The notes below the pieces were generated by a model. That model worked only from the letters and a program-made list of their open reading frames with translations, was not told the origin of the DNA and ran no database searches. From positions 25,558-89,557 of IMG/VR virus record IMGVR_UViG_3300008262_000025: a stretch of DNA of 64,000 nt. One strand, 5' to 3'. Every line of letters starts with the position of its first letter. Position 1 is the first letter of the stretch. The translations under genes and the position numbers were made by a program. Source of the DNA: a virus. Shown here piece after piece: positions 29,150 through 37,516 of this stretch.

Positions 29150-30594
29150 ACTAATATACTTACATGAGTTTGAGCTCTAGTTACAGCAGTATATAAACTT
29201 TGTAATTTCTCTTTACGTGTTATTGGTTTTACATTAAGAATATCTCTAAAATTTACAAATACTTTATTATAAGTATCTCCTTGTACTACATAGGTATTAA
29301 CTACATAAGCAGGATCAAAAGGAATAAAGAAGTCATCTATTTGAAAATAGTCTTTCCAATCTTCTTTAACTTTTTGACATCTATTGTAGATTAAACCTTT
29401 AAAGTAATTAAATTTTTTATTAAAAGAATTATCAATTACTGGAATTTTAAATTCTAAAGGATTACCTTGAATATCAGCTAGTGATAAGTAGTAACCATCA
29501 ATAAAAACAACGGTTGAGTTTTTAAATTTTTCATTAATATATCTTTCAGAATCATTTTCAGACATTTCAAAACAAGTGATTAATTTACCTTCTTTTGTAC
29601 AAACAAATACGAATTTTGTGTATTCTTTTTTAAGAATGGTATATAAAGAGTTGTTTTGAATTATTAAAATATTATCTAAAAAATAAGAAGCTTTAGCTAC
29701 TATCTTTTCACCAATAGTGTAAGGCTTATCTGTATTTAATATTTGCTTTTTAAAATATAAATTATCATTGTAAGCTGTTTCGTTTTTATAACAAACAACT
29801 ACACAATTTTTAAGAGTATCTGATGATTTAAAACAATTAATTGCTTGTTCTTTAAAGTCATCTTCATTTCTATAAAATTTATAAGAATCAGATTCTTTGT
29901 TTACAAAGTTTAGAAGAAACTTAAAATCACACTCTCCAGTGTCATTAAATTTATCTATTTCTAAAGCAATTGCATTTGCTAGATCTTCTAATTCACCTTC
30001 ATATCTAAAAGGAATATTAAGATTAACATGTGGTATATCAAATGTCAAAGAATCTTTATTTGTATTCTTTTGATCATCTTCAATAGGTGGAGTTTGATGT
30101 GAATCTCCTAAGTAAATAATTATAGCATCAGTTTTCTTGTATAAATCAATTAAACTTTTAGTCTTTTTATTTATTTGACTACATTCATCTATAATTATTA
30201 TATCAGCATACTTAATAGGAGGTGTAACTTTCTTAGTTTTACCATTAATTATTTTATAAGAATCATCAGGTAAAAAATCAATATCTCCAGTTAAAGGGTC
30301 AATAACCTTCTTTAACTGTAACATTGAAGCCACAGTCATTACTTCTATTTCATTACCTAAAGTTTTCTTTAAAACATTTTTAGCAGAATGAGAAATAGCT
30401 GCACCTATAATTATTAAATTCTTTTTAGCTAAATCAGACTTAATAAGATCCGTTAGTTTCTTGGCTGAATAAGTTTTACCTACTCCAGCTTTACCAAAAA
30501 AACCTACTTCTTTATTACCTTCTTTATATAAATCAAATAATTGTTCTATTTTCTTTTGCTGATCTTCTTGAGCTTTTAGTTGTTGATCAGTCAT
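29146..30594 (-). CDS. SF1 helicase, Dda/RecD2-like
   Basis: 5'-3' DNA helicase expected in replication restart or recombination. Walker A GFFGKAGVGKTYSAK, motif II IIIIDECSQ, motif III YLGDSHQTPP, motif IV-like NIPFRYEGE, and motif VI SLYTAVTRAQTHVSIL at the end, with YVVNTYVVQGDTYNKVF before it. Length (482) fits Dda. Confidence 0.88.
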   Translation of the reverse strand: MTDQQLKAQEDQQKKIEQLFDLYKEGNKEVGFFGKAGVGKTYSAKKLTDLIKSDLAKKNLIIIGAAISHSAKNVLKKTLGNEIEVMTVASMLQLKKVIDPLTGDIDFLPDDSYKIINGKTKKVTPPIKYADIIIIDECSQINKKTKSLIDLYKKTDAIIIYLGDSHQTPPIEDDQKNTNKDSLTFDIPHVNLNIPFRYEGELEDLANAIALEIDKFNDTGECDFKFLLNFVNKESDSYKFYRNEDDFKEQAINCFKSSDTLKNCVVVCYKNETAYNDNLYFKKQILNTDKPYTIGEKIVAKASYFLDNILIIQNNSLYTILKKEYTKFVFVCTKEGKLITCFEMSENDSERYINEKFKNSTVVFIDGYYLSLADIQGNPLEFKIPVIDNSFNKKFNYFKGLIYNRCQKVKEDWKDYFQIDDFFIPFDPAYVVNTYVVQGDTYNKVFVNFRDILNVKPITRKEKLQSLYTAVTRAQTHVSILV

Positions 30595-30600
30595 AATAAA

Positions 30601-30864
30601 TTAATCTGATATTAATTTGCTATCATAAGTTTTAGCAATCTCGTAATCTTTATCTCCTGATAGAGGATGGACATTAATTACTCTTTTTTCTACAATAATA
30701 GTTTTACCGTCTAGATCTTTTCCTTCTTTTACTATTGTAATTCTTCTATTAATAGATGAACTAAAAATGTTACTTTCACCAGTTACCATTTTTCTATAAG
30801 TATAATCAAGATCATTAAATCTTTTTTGAGATTTCATCATATTTTTGTAACTATTTTTTGACAT
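30601..30864 (-). CDS. Small basic unknown protein, 87 aa
   Basis: No known family. Basic N-terminus (KNSYKNMMKSQKRFNDLDYTY), C-terminal strands. Six bases from the helicase start and one from the DnaJ-like stop, so in the same operon. Confidence 0.55.
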   Translation of the reverse strand: MSKNSYKNMMKSQKRFNDLDYTYRKMVTGESNIFSSSINRRITIVKEGKDLDGKTIIVEKRVINVHPLSGDKDYEIAKTYDSKLISD

Positions 30865-30865
30865 A

Positions 30866-31678
30866 TTACATTGTTTTTAAAATTATATAATGATCTCCTT
30901 TCTTGTTTTTAAATTGAAGACCTTTACCTTTAATCCTTATTTTTTGATTATTTTTAATTTTATCAGGAAGTTTTACATCAACTTTCCCATCTACAGTTTC
31001 AACTCTCACTGTAGAGTTAGCATCAGTACTATATAATTTTAGTTCTGAGATTACTGCAGGTTGATCGTTTTCAACTTTTTCAATCCAAAACTCTTCTCCT
31101 TTTTTATAAATAGGTTTTATTATTAAATTACCCATTGGAAGATTTTTTATTAAATCTCCAAAAGTATAATAAACTAAATTACCATCTTCATTCATTACGT
31201 CTGCTGTAATATTAACCTCAATCATTACATCTTGATATAATACTCCAATATTACCACAATTAGAACATCCTTGGTTTTTACACTCTTCACAGGATATCCT
31301 TCTTGTATACATTACCATTGTTTTAAAAGTATCATTAATTTGTTGAACTGTCAGTTCCATATCTATTACAATATCAACTGAAGGTCTTCTTTTCATCCTT
31401 TTCTTTACGTTAAAAGTATTAATACTTTCTATAAATTCATCTGAATCGTAATAAGGACGTGGTGCATTTAAATACTTTACATACTCCTCTTGATGTTTTT
31501 TTATATAATCATGAGCAGAATTAATTTTTTTAAATGTCTCTTCATCTCCACCTTTCTTGTCTGGATGATGTTCAATTGCGAGTTGTTTAAAAGTAGATTT
31601 TAATTTTTCATCATTTAAAGAATCTACAAGACTTAGTTTAAGAATTTTACAAGATTCTTCATAGGTTTTAAGAAACAT
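30866..31678 (-). CDS. dnaJ: DnaJ-like co-chaperone
   Basis: N-terminal J-domain with the HPD signature at residues 38-40 (AIEHHPDKKGGDEETFKKIN). A shortened zinc region follows (CEECKNQGCSNCG, about 130-142, one pair of CxxC where DnaJ has four) and a C-terminal beta domain with GKGLQFKNKKGDH as in DnaJ C-terminal substrate domains. Probably recruits host DnaK to phage complexes. Confidence 0.85.
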   Translation of the reverse strand: MFLKTYEESCKILKLSLVDSLNDEKLKSTFKQLAIEHHPDKKGGDEETFKKINSAHDYIKKHQEEYVKYLNAPRPYYDSDEFIESINTFNVKKRMKRRPSVDIVIDMELTVQQINDTFKTMVMYTRRISCEECKNQGCSNCGNIGVLYQDVMIEVNITADVMNEDGNLVYYTFGDLIKNLPMGNLIIKPIYKKGEEFWIEKVENDQPAVISELKLYSTDANSTVRVETVDGKVDVKLPDKIKNNQKIRIKGKGLQFKNKKGDHYIILKTM

Positions 31679-32066
31679 TTTTTTCTTTTTTAATTAATTT
31701 TATAATTATAGGATTCATTTCCAATCTAATAATAAAACCAACTATAGAAGCTATAGTGTTTGGAGTTTCTAAACTATCAGTAATTGGCATAAATCTATTT
31801 TCAAAACTTTCATAATAATTAGCTTTTTCACTTGTCGTAATATAACAATCAGGATCTACTTCAAACCTTCCTAAATTTGGAACAAATATCTCAGGATGAG
31901 TAGAATTCCAAAAAGAATTATTTTTTCGATAGTAATTATATACTCCTGATTTAGGAAATATTTCATTAGCAAACAATCTAATTAAACCTATAACATTATT
32001 ATAAGCATCTACTTTATAAGCAATACAATCTCTAATTATTTTTATATAACCGTGAGTATTATTCAT
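31668..32066 (-). CDS. Unknown protein, 132 aa
   Basis: Start placed at MNNTHGYIKII (ATG 32066). The ATG at 32108 would translate through the T-arm of the tRNA-like structure at 32081-32128 and is unlikely. No recognised motif. Overlaps the DnaJ-like start by 11 bases. Confidence 0.6.
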   Translation of the reverse strand: MNNTHGYIKIIRDCIAYKVDAYNNVIGLIRLFANEIFPKSGVYNYYRKNNSFWNSTHPEIFVPNLGRFEVDPDCYITTSEKANYYESFENRFMPITDSLETPNTIASIVGFIIRLEMNPIIIKLIKKEKNVS

Positions 32067-32080
32067 TATCTTATTGTTTT

Positions 32081-32128
32081 GAGCGATGGAGAGATTCGAA
32101 CTCTCCATACTCCCTATGAGTATCGCTA
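32081..32128 (-). ncRNA. tRNA-like structure downstream of the aaRS-like gene
   Basis: Minus strand: AGCGAT pairs with ATCGCT as a 6-bp acceptor-like stem; between them lie a 4-bp hairpin (ACTC/GAGT) and a canonical T-arm with the loop TTCGAAT in stem GAGAG/CTCTC. No D-arm or normal anticodon arm fits. A longer tRNA beginning inside the synthetase gene is possible only with a mismatched acceptor and a poor D-arm. Either a mini-tRNA mimic or a tRNA remnant. Confidence 0.55.
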
Positions 32129-32971
32129 TAGAAGATTACAGAGCTCCATAGCTCTAATTAATCTTGTAATTCCAACTCCAGCACCAACTCTTGGAAAGAA
32201 TTTGTTGCTAAGAAATTCATTTAATTCATTTATTACTCTTTCATATCCAAATAAGTCAAATAGCTTTTCAGCATATTTACCATCTTCAATATTAAAGAAT
32301 GTATCTCTCATTTGTTCAACATTACAAGAACGTTCAGCTGAACCAATAGTTTCTTGACCACAAAGAATAACATCTATTTTTTTAGAGTTACCGTTATTGT
32401 ATCTTTTCATATTCCAGAATGGATTAGTTCTTTCTGGGAAGTTCATTATAAATAAAGCATTTGAAATAGTTTCACCTAGCTCGTTTTCTAATTCAGAATT
32501 AATAATATCTACATCATAAGTTTGACATATATCTTCATAATTCATCATTTTATAATCATCAAATCCTAAGAAATCAAGTAATTCAGTTTCAACTAAATGA
32601 AGATCTGTCATATCACCTGGAAACTCAAATTCAAACATTGGAAAGATCATACAATGACGACCTTCTATTGGATTCTTTTCTGCTCTGTATGAGGTACTGA
32701 GACAATAAAAACCTGGTACTTCAGGATTGTTTAATAATTCGTGTTCAAGCCACATTTGACCAGTTTGAGGTAATGGCCATACCTTACCCGCATAATCGTA
32801 TGTACGAACATTAAACGGGTCTTCACAAGCTGCAAGAATAGATAATCTATTCTGAGTGTGTACTTCTAAAAATCCTTTTTCATCAAAGAATTGTCTTAAT
32901 TTTTTTACAACTTTTGTAAATTTATCAGCATCAATATGCGGATAAAAAGAAGAGTGTAATGAGTGCTTCAT
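32126..32971 (-). CDS. Class II aminoacyl-tRNA synthetase-like catalytic domain (Asp/Asn/Lys type)
   Basis: Motif 2 region YCLSTSYRAEKNPIEGRHC with Arg-x-Glu, PLPQTGQMWLEHELL as in AspRS/AsnRS, and motif 3 GAGVGITRLIRAM with its Arg. The 281 residues hold only the catalytic core; the N-terminal OB anticodon-binding domain is missing, as in AsnA and other synthetase paralogues that ligate amino acids without tRNA. Its stop codon lies within the tRNA-like structure that follows. Confidence 0.75.
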   Translation of the reverse strand: MKHSLHSSFYPHIDADKFTKVVKKLRQFFDEKGFLEVHTQNRLSILAACEDPFNVRTYDYAGKVWPLPQTGQMWLEHELLNNPEVPGFYCLSTSYRAEKNPIEGRHCMIFPMFEFEFPGDMTDLHLVETELLDFLGFDDYKMMNYEDICQTYDVDIINSELENELGETISNALFIMNFPERTNPFWNMKRYNNGNSKKIDVILCGQETIGSAERSCNVEQMRDTFFNIEDGKYAEKLFDLFGYERVINELNEFLSNKFFPRVGAGVGITRLIRAMELCNLL

Positions 32972-33053
32972 TCAAATAATTTTAATCATTAACAATTTTA
33001 AATCTCTTTAATTAATCTTTTCGATTATGCAAAGTTAAGAAATTAATAAATAA

Positions 33054-33722
33054 TTATAGTAACAATTTATCAGTTTCCCAAGCTTTTAACGTGTGTTCGA
33101 AGGGGTTACCTTCTATTTCTGAAACTAATTTTAGCATCTCTTGTGCTATCTCTCTAATTTCAAGTTGAGCATGTTCTGAATTTCTAAGTTTAAGAAAGTT
33201 AGCAAAACTTCTCATATTAAACGATACATCAGATTGTATCTGAGAGTTATACGTTTTAAAATATCTTGCTGATTCTTTTGCTCTTTTTCTACCAAGTATA
33301 GGAGTTAATTGCTCAAGACATTGATGGTAAAGTTTATTACCTTGTTTTGTATATTTTTCCAAAATTAATTGCCAATCTTCACCTATCAAAGGATCTAATT
33401 CACTATCTCCAGCATTACTCCAATCTTGAGGAATATAAAACTTATCTTCTTTTAACTCTTTATATCTTGCACTTTCTGCATTAAGACTTGAGATTCTATG
33501 CTTTAATAAATGTATATGTGATGCAATATCACAATCAACAAGAAAATGAACTATACCTTTTTCAAAAGGTGTTTCATGTCCTTCTGACCAAAGCATATTT
33601 ATTAGTTTAGGAATTCTATCTTTTTTATCTTCTGTTAGTTCTCTTGATGTAGATGTCCAAGCTGAACATGCTATTATTTCATCAGAACCGTAATGTCCAA
33701 TTAATTCTACTTTATTTTTCAT
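33054..33722 (-). CDS. thyX: Flavin-dependent thymidylate synthase ThyX
   Basis: Converts dUMP to dTMP with FAD, NADPH and methylene-tetrahydrofolate. The ThyX signature is KHRISSLNAESARY (equivalent of RHRxxSxNxxSxRY, with Lys for the first Arg). MLWSEGHETPFEKG and SFANFLKLRNSEHAQLEIR are also typical. I start at MKNKVELIG (ATG 33722). Length 222 is normal. Works downstream of dUTPase. Confidence 0.93.
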   Translation of the reverse strand: MKNKVELIGHYGSDEIIACSAWTSTSRELTEDKKDRIPKLINMLWSEGHETPFEKGIVHFLVDCDIASHIHLLKHRISSLNAESARYKELKEDKFYIPQDWSNAGDSELDPLIGEDWQLILEKYTKQGNKLYHQCLEQLTPILGRKRAKESARYFKTYNSQIQSDVSFNMRSFANFLKLRNSEHAQLEIREIAQEMLKLVSEIEGNPFEHTLKAWETDKLLL

Positions 33723-33723
33723 A

Positions 33724-34032
33724 CTAAATAAATATTTTCTTTTTAACAATAATGGGAAATACTTCTACCATTACCGTGTGATATTGAAGAGGATCCACTT
33801 TATGATTAACAAATAATTTATTAACTTTAAATATAATATTCTTTGGATCTATACCATGATTTATATATCTCATGTAAAACTTATTATCCTTTTTAAAGAT
33901 ACCTCCAGCACTAAACAAACCATCGTATTCACTTTGATCAATAATTTGTTCAAAGTTTTTTTGTTCGTTATTACATAAAAAAATGACTTCCCGAAGGAAG
34001 CCATTCTCATCTTTTTCTTGTTTGATTAACAT
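33724..34032 (-). CDS. Unknown small protein, 102 aa
   Basis: Not recognised. Its codons 11-18 encode a strong hairpin with a TTCG loop followed by a seven-T run (33982-34005), so transcription may pause or end inside the gene. One base separates it from ThyX. Confidence 0.55.
   Translation of the reverse strand: MLIKQEKDENGFLREVIFLCNNEQKNFEQIIDQSEYDGLFSAGGIFKKDNKFYMRYINHGIDPKNIIFKVNKLFVNHKVDPLQYHTVMVEVFPIIVKKKIFI
33982..34005 (-). terminator. Terminator-like UUCG hairpin inside a coding region
   Basis: Minus strand AATG-g-CTTCC-TTCG-GGAAG-t-CATT, a nearly perfect stem with the extra-stable UUCG tetraloop, followed by seven T. It lies in the first 20 codons of the 102-aa gene and could act as an attenuator before thyX. 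Confidence 0.5.
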
Positions 34033-34385
34033 TATATAAATATGTAATTTTCTATAAAAACTTTTTCGTTTTTTATTTCATTTAAATAATCATCAAAATG
34101 TTCTTTGTAATAATTCATTTTAGAATCTAATTCTGTTGAATTAATTACAATTTCTCTAGAGCTAAGAGCATCAGATCTATTTAAAATGATGATCATCATT
34201 TCTTTTTTTGAGTTTTCAAAATCAAATAAGAACTGATCTTTTATTGTATAATCTTCATCTTCTAATTCAAATTCGTCATCATCAACATTATACTTTCTTT
34301 TAATGTGTTCTGATAAGCATTTACTACATTCAGATTCAAAATCTTTATTAATATTAATTTCTTTATTAAGATGTTTACACCACAT
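34032..34385 (-). CDS. Unknown acidic protein, 117 aa
   Basis: MWCKHLNKE and SECSKCLSEH give CxxC-type spacing that could bind zinc, then a strongly acidic stretch (NVDDDEFELEDEDYTIKD). No family recognised. One base overlap with the next gene. Confidence 0.5.
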   Translation of the reverse strand: MWCKHLNKEININKDFESECSKCLSEHIKRKYNVDDDEFELEDEDYTIKDQFLFDFENSKKEMMIIILNRSDALSSREIVINSTELDSKMNYYKEHFDDYLNEIKNEKVFIENYIFI

Positions 34386-34387
34386 AC

Positions 34388-34549
34388 TTAAATACGTTTG
34401 TTTTCATTATCATTATTATATTTGTCTTTAAGTTCATCTCTGCAGATATGGCAAACTATAGAATCAATGCACATAAAATTTACCACAAACCATCTTGCTA
34501 GATGAGAACAATATTTACCAATCTTGGTTTTATGTTGTCTAGTTTTCAT
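34388..34549 (-). CDS. Small Cys-rich protein, 53 aa
   Basis: Begins at ATG 34549 (MKTRQHKTKIG); the extension to 34579 would need TTG and overlaps its neighbour. It contains CSHL, MCID and CHIC spacing, so a zinc-binding fold is likely. Overlaps the 95-aa gene by 11 bases. Confidence 0.5.
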   Translation of the reverse strand: MKTRQHKTKIGKYCSHLARWFVVNFMCIDSIVCHICRDELKDKYNNDNENKRI

Positions 34550-34826
34550 TATAACTGTAAAATTCTTCTTCTTTATCAATAGCTGGATATATTTCTATAT
34601 TATCCAAATCTAGAATAGGCTTTTTAAAAGCTTTCTTTATTTCTTTAAATTCATCATCTAAAACTTCTTCAGAATAGATTTCTTTTAAAATACCTTCTTC
34701 TGACCAACCTACAATATTATTTTCATTGTCATAATAAACTTCTGCAATAAAATACTTTGTAGTTTCAATATCAAAATCATCAACTTCTTTTTGTTTACAT
34801 CTTCTGTAATTCCAATAACCTATCAT
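34539..34826 (-). CDS. Unknown acidic protein, 95 aa
   Basis: Acidic alpha/beta protein, no motif recognised. Located in a run of small genes between the S24-fold-like and ThyX genes. Confidence 0.5.
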   Translation of the reverse strand: MIGYWNYRRCKQKEVDDFDIETTKYFIAEVYYDNENNIVGWSEEGILKEIYSEEVLDDEFKEIKKAFKKPILDLDNIEIYPAIDKEEEFYSYNEN

Positions 34827-34837
34827 AACTTATATTG

Positions 34838-35293
34838 TTATTTTAAAGAATACGGCTGTTTTTCTATAAAAGTTAAATGTTTGTATGGATCAAAAATATT
34901 GTAAAGTCTATAACCTTTATCGTCAGAATGAAAACCAGCAAAACCTAAATCATATAAGATTTCCATTACAAACTTTTCTTCAATAAGTATAGCATTATCT
35001 ACACCTTTTAACTGAGTTAAATAATCTTTTATATTATACTCACGATCATTTATATGAAAATACATAGGTAATCCAGTAGATAATATGAATTGATGCATAT
35101 TATTCCAAGGATTAAACATCTTTTTCTTATCAGTAAATATTGAGTATTTGCCTATATAAGGATCAGTTAAAGTTTCTTTTGGTGAAAAATCTATAAAATC
35201 TTCCATGTATCTTTTGTTTTTAGAAAGACTAACTAGTAGTAATTCACTTTCTATTGCTTCATTTCCATCAGGTAAAGCTAAATAACCTATCAT
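34838..35293 (-). CDS. Unknown protein, 151 aa, weak similarity to phage ART-like domains
   Basis: The end (ILYDLGFAGFHSDDKGYRLYNIFDPYKHLTFIE) resembles the tail of ADP-ribosyltransferase-like domains in phage polyvalent proteins (GYDGxx...YVVFxPxQIK). The catalytic R-S-E residues are not clear. Listed as unknown with this possible relation. Confidence 0.5.
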   Translation of the reverse strand: MIGYLALPDGNEAIESELLLVSLSKNKRYMEDFIDFSPKETLTDPYIGKYSIFTDKKKMFNPWNNMHQFILSTGLPMYFHINDREYNIKDYLTQLKGVDNAILIEEKFVMEILYDLGFAGFHSDDKGYRLYNIFDPYKHLTFIEKQPYSLK

Positions 35294-35355
35294 TTTTATT
35301 GTTTTAAATTGTTAAAAATCCAACAATTTAATAAAATAATTATTAATACTAACAG

Positions 35356-35643
35356 TTATATTTCAACTTTAGCATATATTTTTTTAGTCCAACCAATCAT
35401 AAAATTTTTACCATCGTTAATTTGTACTCCTCTTGCTGCATTCTTTTTTGATACAACCCCATATTTATAAGATTTATCAGACTTATATAGTACCATATCA
35501 CCTTCTGCTGCAGTTTCTAAACTACAAGGTACTAATTTAATCTTTTGATTAAGTCTTATTCTAGGTTCAAGAGTGTTATTCGTTATCTTTACAAAAACTT
35601 CGTTATTAGTTTGCAATTCTTTTATAATATCTTCTTTATTCAT
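35356..35643 (-). CDS. Small S24/signal-peptidase-fold-like protein, 95 aa
   Basis: NNTLEPRIRLNQKIKLVPC, EGDMVLYKSDKSYKYGVVSKK follows the strand order of LexA/S24 peptidase beta-domains, where a Ser normally follows the SMxP motif. That Ser is replaced (NTLEPR) so peptidase activity is doubtful. It may be an interaction domain. Confidence 0.45.
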   Translation of the reverse strand: MNKEDIIKELQTNNEVFVKITNNTLEPRIRLNQKIKLVPCSLETAAEGDMVLYKSDKSYKYGVVSKKNAARGVQINDGKNFMIGWTKKIYAKVEI

Positions 35644-35656
35644 ATCTATAAAATAA

Positions 35657-35690
35657 AAAGCAGCTAAAGCTTTTACACTTTAACTGCTTT
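35657..35690 (-). terminator. Rho-independent terminator
   Basis: AAAGCAG and TAAAG pair with CTTTA and CTGCTTT (one internal mismatch), loop about 8 bases, followed by five T on the minus strand. It ends the AAA+/DnaX operon. Confidence 0.8.
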
Positions 35691-35697
35691 TAGTTAA

Positions 35698-36897
35698 TTA
35701 GAATGTATTTTTTTTACTTTTAAACTTATGTTCAAACACAAAGTTTACATCATTTCTACATGATACTTTAATTAAATCGTGATTGTTAAAATCAATGCTT
35801 TCAATAATCATATCACTATCCTCATGACTTTCATAATTAAGGATTAGTGAACAACTTGAATAATTATTGCTACTAGCATAATTGTAATCATCTAGTGTCA
35901 TCAATTGATTATCCATAACATAGGTTTTAACTTGTTCTCTATCTTCTCTGCTCAAATCACCAAAATATCCGTGCTTAAATATTTTTGCTGTTGCTAAATT
36001 TAAAACACGCATTAAAGAACTATGTTGAGTACGGAATATATCTATATATAATTGATCATCATGTAAATTAGTATAAACTTCATTACATTTATATAATGAA
36101 TCGCCAAATTTCTCATGCGTTACATAATGTGAAGCCTCAGAAGAAACGTTAAGATGTTTTACAACTGACTTAGCGTCTTCTTCAAATAAATTCATATCTT
36201 TAATAATAGTAATAAGTATATCAAATGTTACAATACCTAATTTTTTAAGTTGTTTAAGTAAATCATCCCTATTATCTTTATTGATGAGTAAATCATCAAT
36301 TACCTCATTAATAGTATTTAGTTCTAAATTCTCATAATGTTTTCTGTATTTAATTCTACCTGGTCTGTTAATCATAAAATCACTTACGAGATTAACATCG
36401 TTAACTGTAACTAGAAATACTAGCTTAGTAGTTAAATTACCATCGAATAATGATAAGAGATCAATAGGCATTTTATCCTTAGGATAAATCTTTTCGAACT
36501 CATCAATAAATACAATACATTCTTCAAATACAGGACTAGATAAAAATTCTATAAAGTTTGATCCGTAAAAAGCTTCTGTTAATATTAAAACAGGCTTCTT
36601 AGAGTCTACACAAAACTTTTGAGCAAGAATTGTTTTACCTGAACCCTTAAGACCACTTAAGAGTATACCTAAATTCTTATGTGAATTTTGTTCATAAGAT
36701 TTTAACCATCTTTCAGTTATAGACACATCACCATACACTTTGGACGGTAATTTAAAACCAGTTGTTTCTACAAGATAGAATTCATTATTTCTATCCTGTT
36801 TAATCAAATAATTTTTAGGTCCAACATTACTGAGTTTGTCACCTATACCTGATACGGAACCAATTCTTATTTGGCCATCACCTAATTTGTAAAGCAT
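35698..36897 (-). CDS. AAA+ ATPase, BCS1/clamp-loader-like
   Basis: Walker A LSGLKGSGKTILAQK, Walker B CIVFIDEFEK, sensor 1 FLVTVND and arginine finger MINRPGRIKYR. N-terminal 75 residues unassigned; C-terminal 170 residues helical with a beta-rich end. Located directly after the DnaX-like gene and two small paralogues, so it may be part of a replication remodelling complex. Confidence 0.75.
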   Translation of the reverse strand: MLYKLGDGQIRIGSVSGIGDKLSNVGPKNYLIKQDRNNEFYLVETTGFKLPSKVYGDVSITERWLKSYEQNSHKNLGILLSGLKGSGKTILAQKFCVDSKKPVLILTEAFYGSNFIEFLSSPVFEECIVFIDEFEKIYPKDKMPIDLLSLFDGNLTTKLVFLVTVNDVNLVSDFMINRPGRIKYRKHYENLELNTINEVIDDLLINKDNRDDLLKQLKKLGIVTFDILITIIKDMNLFEEDAKSVVKHLNVSSEASHYVTHEKFGDSLYKCNEVYTNLHDDQLYIDIFRTQHSSLMRVLNLATAKIFKHGYFGDLSREDREQVKTYVMDNQLMTLDDYNYASSNNYSSCSLILNYESHEDSDMIIESIDFNNHDLIKVSCRNDVNFVFEHKFKSKKNTF

Positions 36898-36899
36898 TT

Positions 36900-37184
36900 T
36901 TAATCTTGTTTGTCGGTTTGTAAATTTTGATTCATAGCTAAACTTTCGTTATAAGTTTTAAAGAAATCATTAAAAATAACGGATGCTAAAATAAATGATA
37001 AATCATCTCTTGTAACATCAGTATTAACTATAGTTTCTAATACTTGCGTAAAAGATAAACTTTCGTTACTTTTTATTAAAGTATCAATTGAAGACTCAAT
37101 TAATGCTCCTTTGACCTCAAGTTGATCAAAATCTTCTTCAGAAATACCTAAATTAGGTTCATCAAATTTAAAATTCGTTTCCAT
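36900..37184 (-). CDS. Small acidic paralogue B, 94 aa
   Basis: Shares with the next upstream gene the pattern LGIxEExxxQLxVK, then IxTLIKS and SFTQVLETIVNTDVTRDDLSFILA. The two look like a tandem duplication. Helical; possibly small subunits of the clamp-loader or AAA+ complex. Overlaps the paralogue by one base. Confidence 0.6.
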   Translation of the reverse strand: METNFKFDEPNLGISEEDFDQLEVKGALIESSIDTLIKSNESLSFTQVLETIVNTDVTRDDLSFILASVIFNDFFKTYNESLAMNQNLQTDKQD

Positions 37185-37516
37185 TAGTTTTTATTTAAAT
37201 TGTTTAATAATTCTTCAGATAGTATAATTCTTATCATATCTATATTGTTTTGGTAAAAAGATATAATATCATCTTTTAATTGAATAGCTAATACAACGGC
37301 TAATTCTTCTTTAGTTAAATCAGTATTTAATTCTTCTACTATTTGAGATAAAGAATAAGTATCTTTTTGATTTTTGTTAACAAGTTGAGATGATATATTT
37401 AGAATAATCTTCTTTTTTAAATACTCAAATTTTACTTGTAACTCTATCAGTTCTTCTGGTGTAATACCTAAAGATTGTGATATGTCGTTTTCAGTGTGTT
37501 TAAAATTAAAAGTCAT
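37184..37516 (-). CDS. Small acidic paralogue A, 110 aa
   Basis: Paralogue of the 94-aa neighbour (LGITPEELIELQVKFEYL, SLSQIVEELNTDLTKEELAVVLA). Overlaps the DnaX-like gene start by four bases. Function unknown. Confidence 0.6.
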   Translation of the reverse strand: MTFNFKHTENDISQSLGITPEELIELQVKFEYLKKKIILNISSQLVNKNQKDTYSLSQIVEELNTDLTKEELAVVLAIQLKDDIISFYQNNIDMIRIILSEELLNNLNKN

